Below are positions 62,434-64,000 of a stretch of DNA of 64,000 nucleotides, in pieces; the stretch's first letter is position 1; each line of letters begins with the position of its first letter. This DNA is from Butyrivibrio sp. LB2008. GTDB taxonomy: Bacteria > Bacillota > Clostridia > Lachnospirales > Lachnospiraceae. Made by a program: the position numbers and the translations under genes. The stretch covers positions 1 through 64,000 of the forward strand of contig NZ_KK211306.1 in assembly GCF_000621565.1 (NCBI RefSeq), written 5' to 3'. Below the pieces are notes generated by a model. It searched no databases and was not told the DNA's origin. It saw only the letters and a program-made list of their open reading frames with translations.

Positions 62434-63023
62434 ACCATCACCTCAATGTATTTCATGATTTCATCTCGAATTTTTAAAGTTTCTGCATACTTAAGCAAAC
62501 GCGTTAAGTCCTTGTCTTTTCTTCTCATATATGACTTAATTGCAGTCTGATAATGTTGAACTTCTATTTTGCCTCTCATTTTTACAAGATCACAGATCGT
62601 CTTTTCCACATCATAGACCCTAACTGTGTTTCCAAAATTTGTTTGTAATTCTGTGATTCCAAGATTATAACTAGCCTCCTGTTCCTGCCGAATCACAACC
62701 CCTTCAGACAATAATCTGGTCCGATTAAATCTTGGTGGGACCGTCACAGTAATCTTTGAGTATTCTCTATCAATCATTTCATGAAGATACAGCGCAGTTT
62801 CTCCGGAGAAAATAACTTTTGGATAACGAAGTTGGAGAATGTACAGTTCATCCTCCCATGTATCCGGCGAAATATAGATTCCTTTTGATACTTTCTCCAG
62901 TCCTCTTTCCTTAACATAGCTAGCCAAATACGTTCTGGATATTCCGGTTTTCTCTACATCTTTTGAAAACAAGTATCCATCATTTTGTTCCAACAATTTA
63001 TCAATCTCTTCAAACTTAGTCAT
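62430..63023 (-). CDS. abiEi: AbiEi antitoxin
   Basis: Antitoxin and transcriptional repressor of the pair. From ATG 63023 (MTKFEEIDKLLEQNDGYLFS; GAGGTG six bases upstream) it has 197 residues. The N-terminal winged HTH is SKDVEKTGISRTYLASYVKE and EKVSKGIYISPDTW; the C-terminal AbiEi_4-type domain is YPKVIFSGETALYLHEM, ITVTVPPRF and VYDVEKTICDLVKMR. An earlier in-frame start at 63062 lies within the operator. The promoter carries an inverted repeat, consistent with negative autoregulation. Confidence 0.92.
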   Translation of the reverse strand: MTKFEEIDKLLEQNDGYLFSKDVEKTGISRTYLASYVKERGLEKVSKGIYISPDTWEDELYILQLRYPKVIFSGETALYLHEMIDREYSKITVTVPPRFNRTRLLSEGVVIRQEQEASYNLGITELQTNFGNTVRVYDVEKTICDLVKMRGKIEVQHYQTAIKSYMRRKDKDLTRLLKYAETLKIRDEIMKYIEVMV

Positions 63024-63051
63024 ATATGTCACCTCAAGCAAACCTTGCATT

Positions 63052-63089
63052 GGTGTATACATTTTACACTATATATACACCATTGTAAA
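63052..63089 (-). promoter_or_regulatory. AbiE promoter with inverted-repeat operator
   Basis: -35 TTTACA (63084-63089), 17-bp spacer, -10 TAAAAT (63061-63066). The inverted repeat GGTGTATA (63052-63059)/TATACACC (63074-63081) overlaps it, the layout expected for AbiEi autorepression. Confidence 0.8.
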
Positions 63090-63200
63090 GTATGCTGATG
63101 ACTATAGTTTTGTCCATCAGCATAAAATTGCTTGCGACTTAGCGTTTTTCTGCATATTCAATTTTGCTGATTTGGGGACAATTATTATAGTTCCGACGGA

Positions 63201-63244
63201 ACTCCCGCAAGTGCCATCGAGTGCCACGGGAGTGCCATTTTTTT
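63201..63244 (+). terminator. Hairpin with T-tract (plus orientation)
   Basis: ACTCCCG..CGGGAGT with loop, then GCCATTTTTTT. AGTGCCA occurs three times inside. No plus-strand gene is seen before it. Bases 63245-63406 hold nothing I can support. Confidence 0.5.
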
Positions 63245-63406
63245 ATGAATTTTATGAATCTATAACAAGATTTATAGGGATAGAATTTTTCGCAAAGCCT
63301 TATTCCATGCGGTTTTGAGAGCTTTTATAGGCTTATAAGGAGATTTATCCTTCACAGCCAGAACCGGGAACAAATCTGATTTTATTTTTGAAAATACAAG
63401 ACTGTC

Positions 63407-63575
63407 TATAGCAGATCTTCTAGCCCTCCGTTTTTCATTCTCTTAATATTCTTTGGATAGACCAACTTCCATTCGCCGGAATAAGCAGGCTCATTTATAC
63501 CGGTTGCCAGATATCGTTTTGAATCTCCGCTCCTTATCCGTAATCCTCACATTGCCACCAAATTCCGGAAAAACT
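63407..63575 (-). pseudogene. C-terminal gene remnant, frameshifted
   Basis: One frame reads PEFGGNVRITDKERRFK. After a shift near a four-A run it continues as RYLATGINEPAYSGEWKLVY and PKNIKRMKNGGLEDLL, stop. It looks like the end of a conserved protein I cannot name. Confidence 0.5.
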
Positions 63576-63870
63576 ATAAGAAATAATTTACATTTAAATT
63601 CGGAATCTTATATCTATTAGCCATTTTTAATTTTTTTCTGCTTTTGGCTAATTCATGCTTCTAACAGCCAATCAGCTAAATCGACAATTTTTATACCTTC
63701 GTATTGGTATTCATCATACCTGTTCTCGTTTCCGTTCATTTTTTACCTCCTCCTCGCGCATAAAAAATAAACATGATTCAAGGGACAATTTTAACGAATT
63801 TCCTATAGCCATGTATATGTGCATTCTGCTCACACGGCATAGACAGTTTACAAATATTTCACAAATATTA

Positions 63871-63897
63871 TTAGCACTCTCTCTTGACGAGTGCTAA
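63871..63897 (+). promoter_or_regulatory. CIRCE operator (HrcA binding site)
   Basis: Perfect TTAGCACTC-N9-GAGTGCTAA. HrcA represses groESL or hrcA-grpE-dnaK through this element; the operon must begin beyond the right edge. Confidence 0.96.
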
Positions 63898-63912
63898 TCT
63901 TAGTGGTATAAC
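63884..63912 (+). promoter_or_regulatory. Heat-shock operon promoter
   Basis: -35 TTGACG (63884-63889), 17-bp spacer, -10 TATAAC (63907-63912). The -35 lies inside CIRCE, so HrcA would block polymerase. Bases 63913-64000 would be leader. Confidence 0.85.
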
Positions 63913-64000
63913 ATAATCGAACAGAGGAACAGAGAAGACCAAAAGAACGGGATGTTCCAATGATCTAATCCCTCCTTCCCCTTGCTCAGTAGCTATTAAC

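Noticed and set aside
63655..63897. Plus-strand frame of 80 residues at the right edge
   Set aside because: It runs through the CIRCE operator and promoter and has no recognisable sequence or ribosome binding site.

Overview
The window is a chromosomal segment of a low-GC Gram-positive anaerobe. The gene content, the protein sequences and the truncated dcw order point to Lachnospiraceae, probably Butyrivibrio or a close relative (inference). Nearly every gene lies on the minus strand. The plus-strand exceptions are a sugar isomerase-like gene (47.1 kb), a small hypothetical (51.1 kb) and pdxS-pdxT (60 kb).

Bases 1-15,200 start with a near-complete IS30 element. Housekeeping genes follow: a MATE exporter, argS (TTG start), queH overlapping a fused aroE-aroK, a small hypothetical, a five-gene peptide/nickel-type ABC transporter and nrdR. 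The intergenic DNA here is unusual. There is a 5 x 84-nt array of hairpins upstream of aroE-aroK, a 2 x 91-nt tandem duplication in the transporter leader, and several perfect hairpins.

Bases 15,200-16,890, between nrdR and ftsZ, hold no gene but are dense with symmetric DNA. Two palindromes of about 250-270 bp have unrelated arms but share almost the same 66-bp core. They flank a 5 x 75-nt array of inverted hexamers kept in exact register, plus several perfect hairpins. I consider this the most novel signal in the window.

Bases 16,891-29,184 are a reduced dcw (division and cell wall) cluster read leftward: mraZ, rsmH, ftsL, a class B PBP, mraY, murD, ftsW, divIB, ftsZ. murE, murF, murG and ftsA are absent here. 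A clear MraZ box and promoter precede mraZ. ychF-lgt form a separate unit upstream.

Bases 29,300-37,900 are mobile. A Tn916-type integrase sits beside a protein that fuses a MazF/PemK-like toxin to an excisionase HTH. That gene is preceded by its own promoter, a roughly 260-nt GC-rich leader and a strong terminator, an order resembling type III toxin-antitoxin loci. Next, an Rpn-family gene is split by a 5.46-kb segment (5'-truncated istA, istB, a chemotaxis receptor, a solute-binding lipoprotein). The segment is flanked by GCAA on both sides, and removing it restores the Rpn reading frame exactly. Seven tRNA genes and one degenerate tRNA follow (38.0-38.7 kb).

Bases 39,200-46,400 look like a type VII-secretion polymorphic toxin cassette: a small T7-type protein, a coiled-coil partner, a candidate effector with caspase-like His and Cys motifs, two tandem near-identical lipoproteins, several membrane proteins and a SUKH immunity protein. 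Bases 46,400-58,800 are accessory: TetR with a divergent isomerase-like gene, mobile-element remnants, a DUF4143 ATPase, small regulators, GNAT, Fic, and an Nmad2/Nmad3/YkgJ/PAPS-reductase-like group suggesting a decayed DNA-modification island. Bases 58,800-61,460 hold pdxR (truncated, catalytic Lys replaced by Gln) divergent from pdxS-pdxT. An AbiE type IV toxin-antitoxin pair follows. The window ends with a perfect CIRCE operator and promoter for a heat-shock operon lying beyond the edge.
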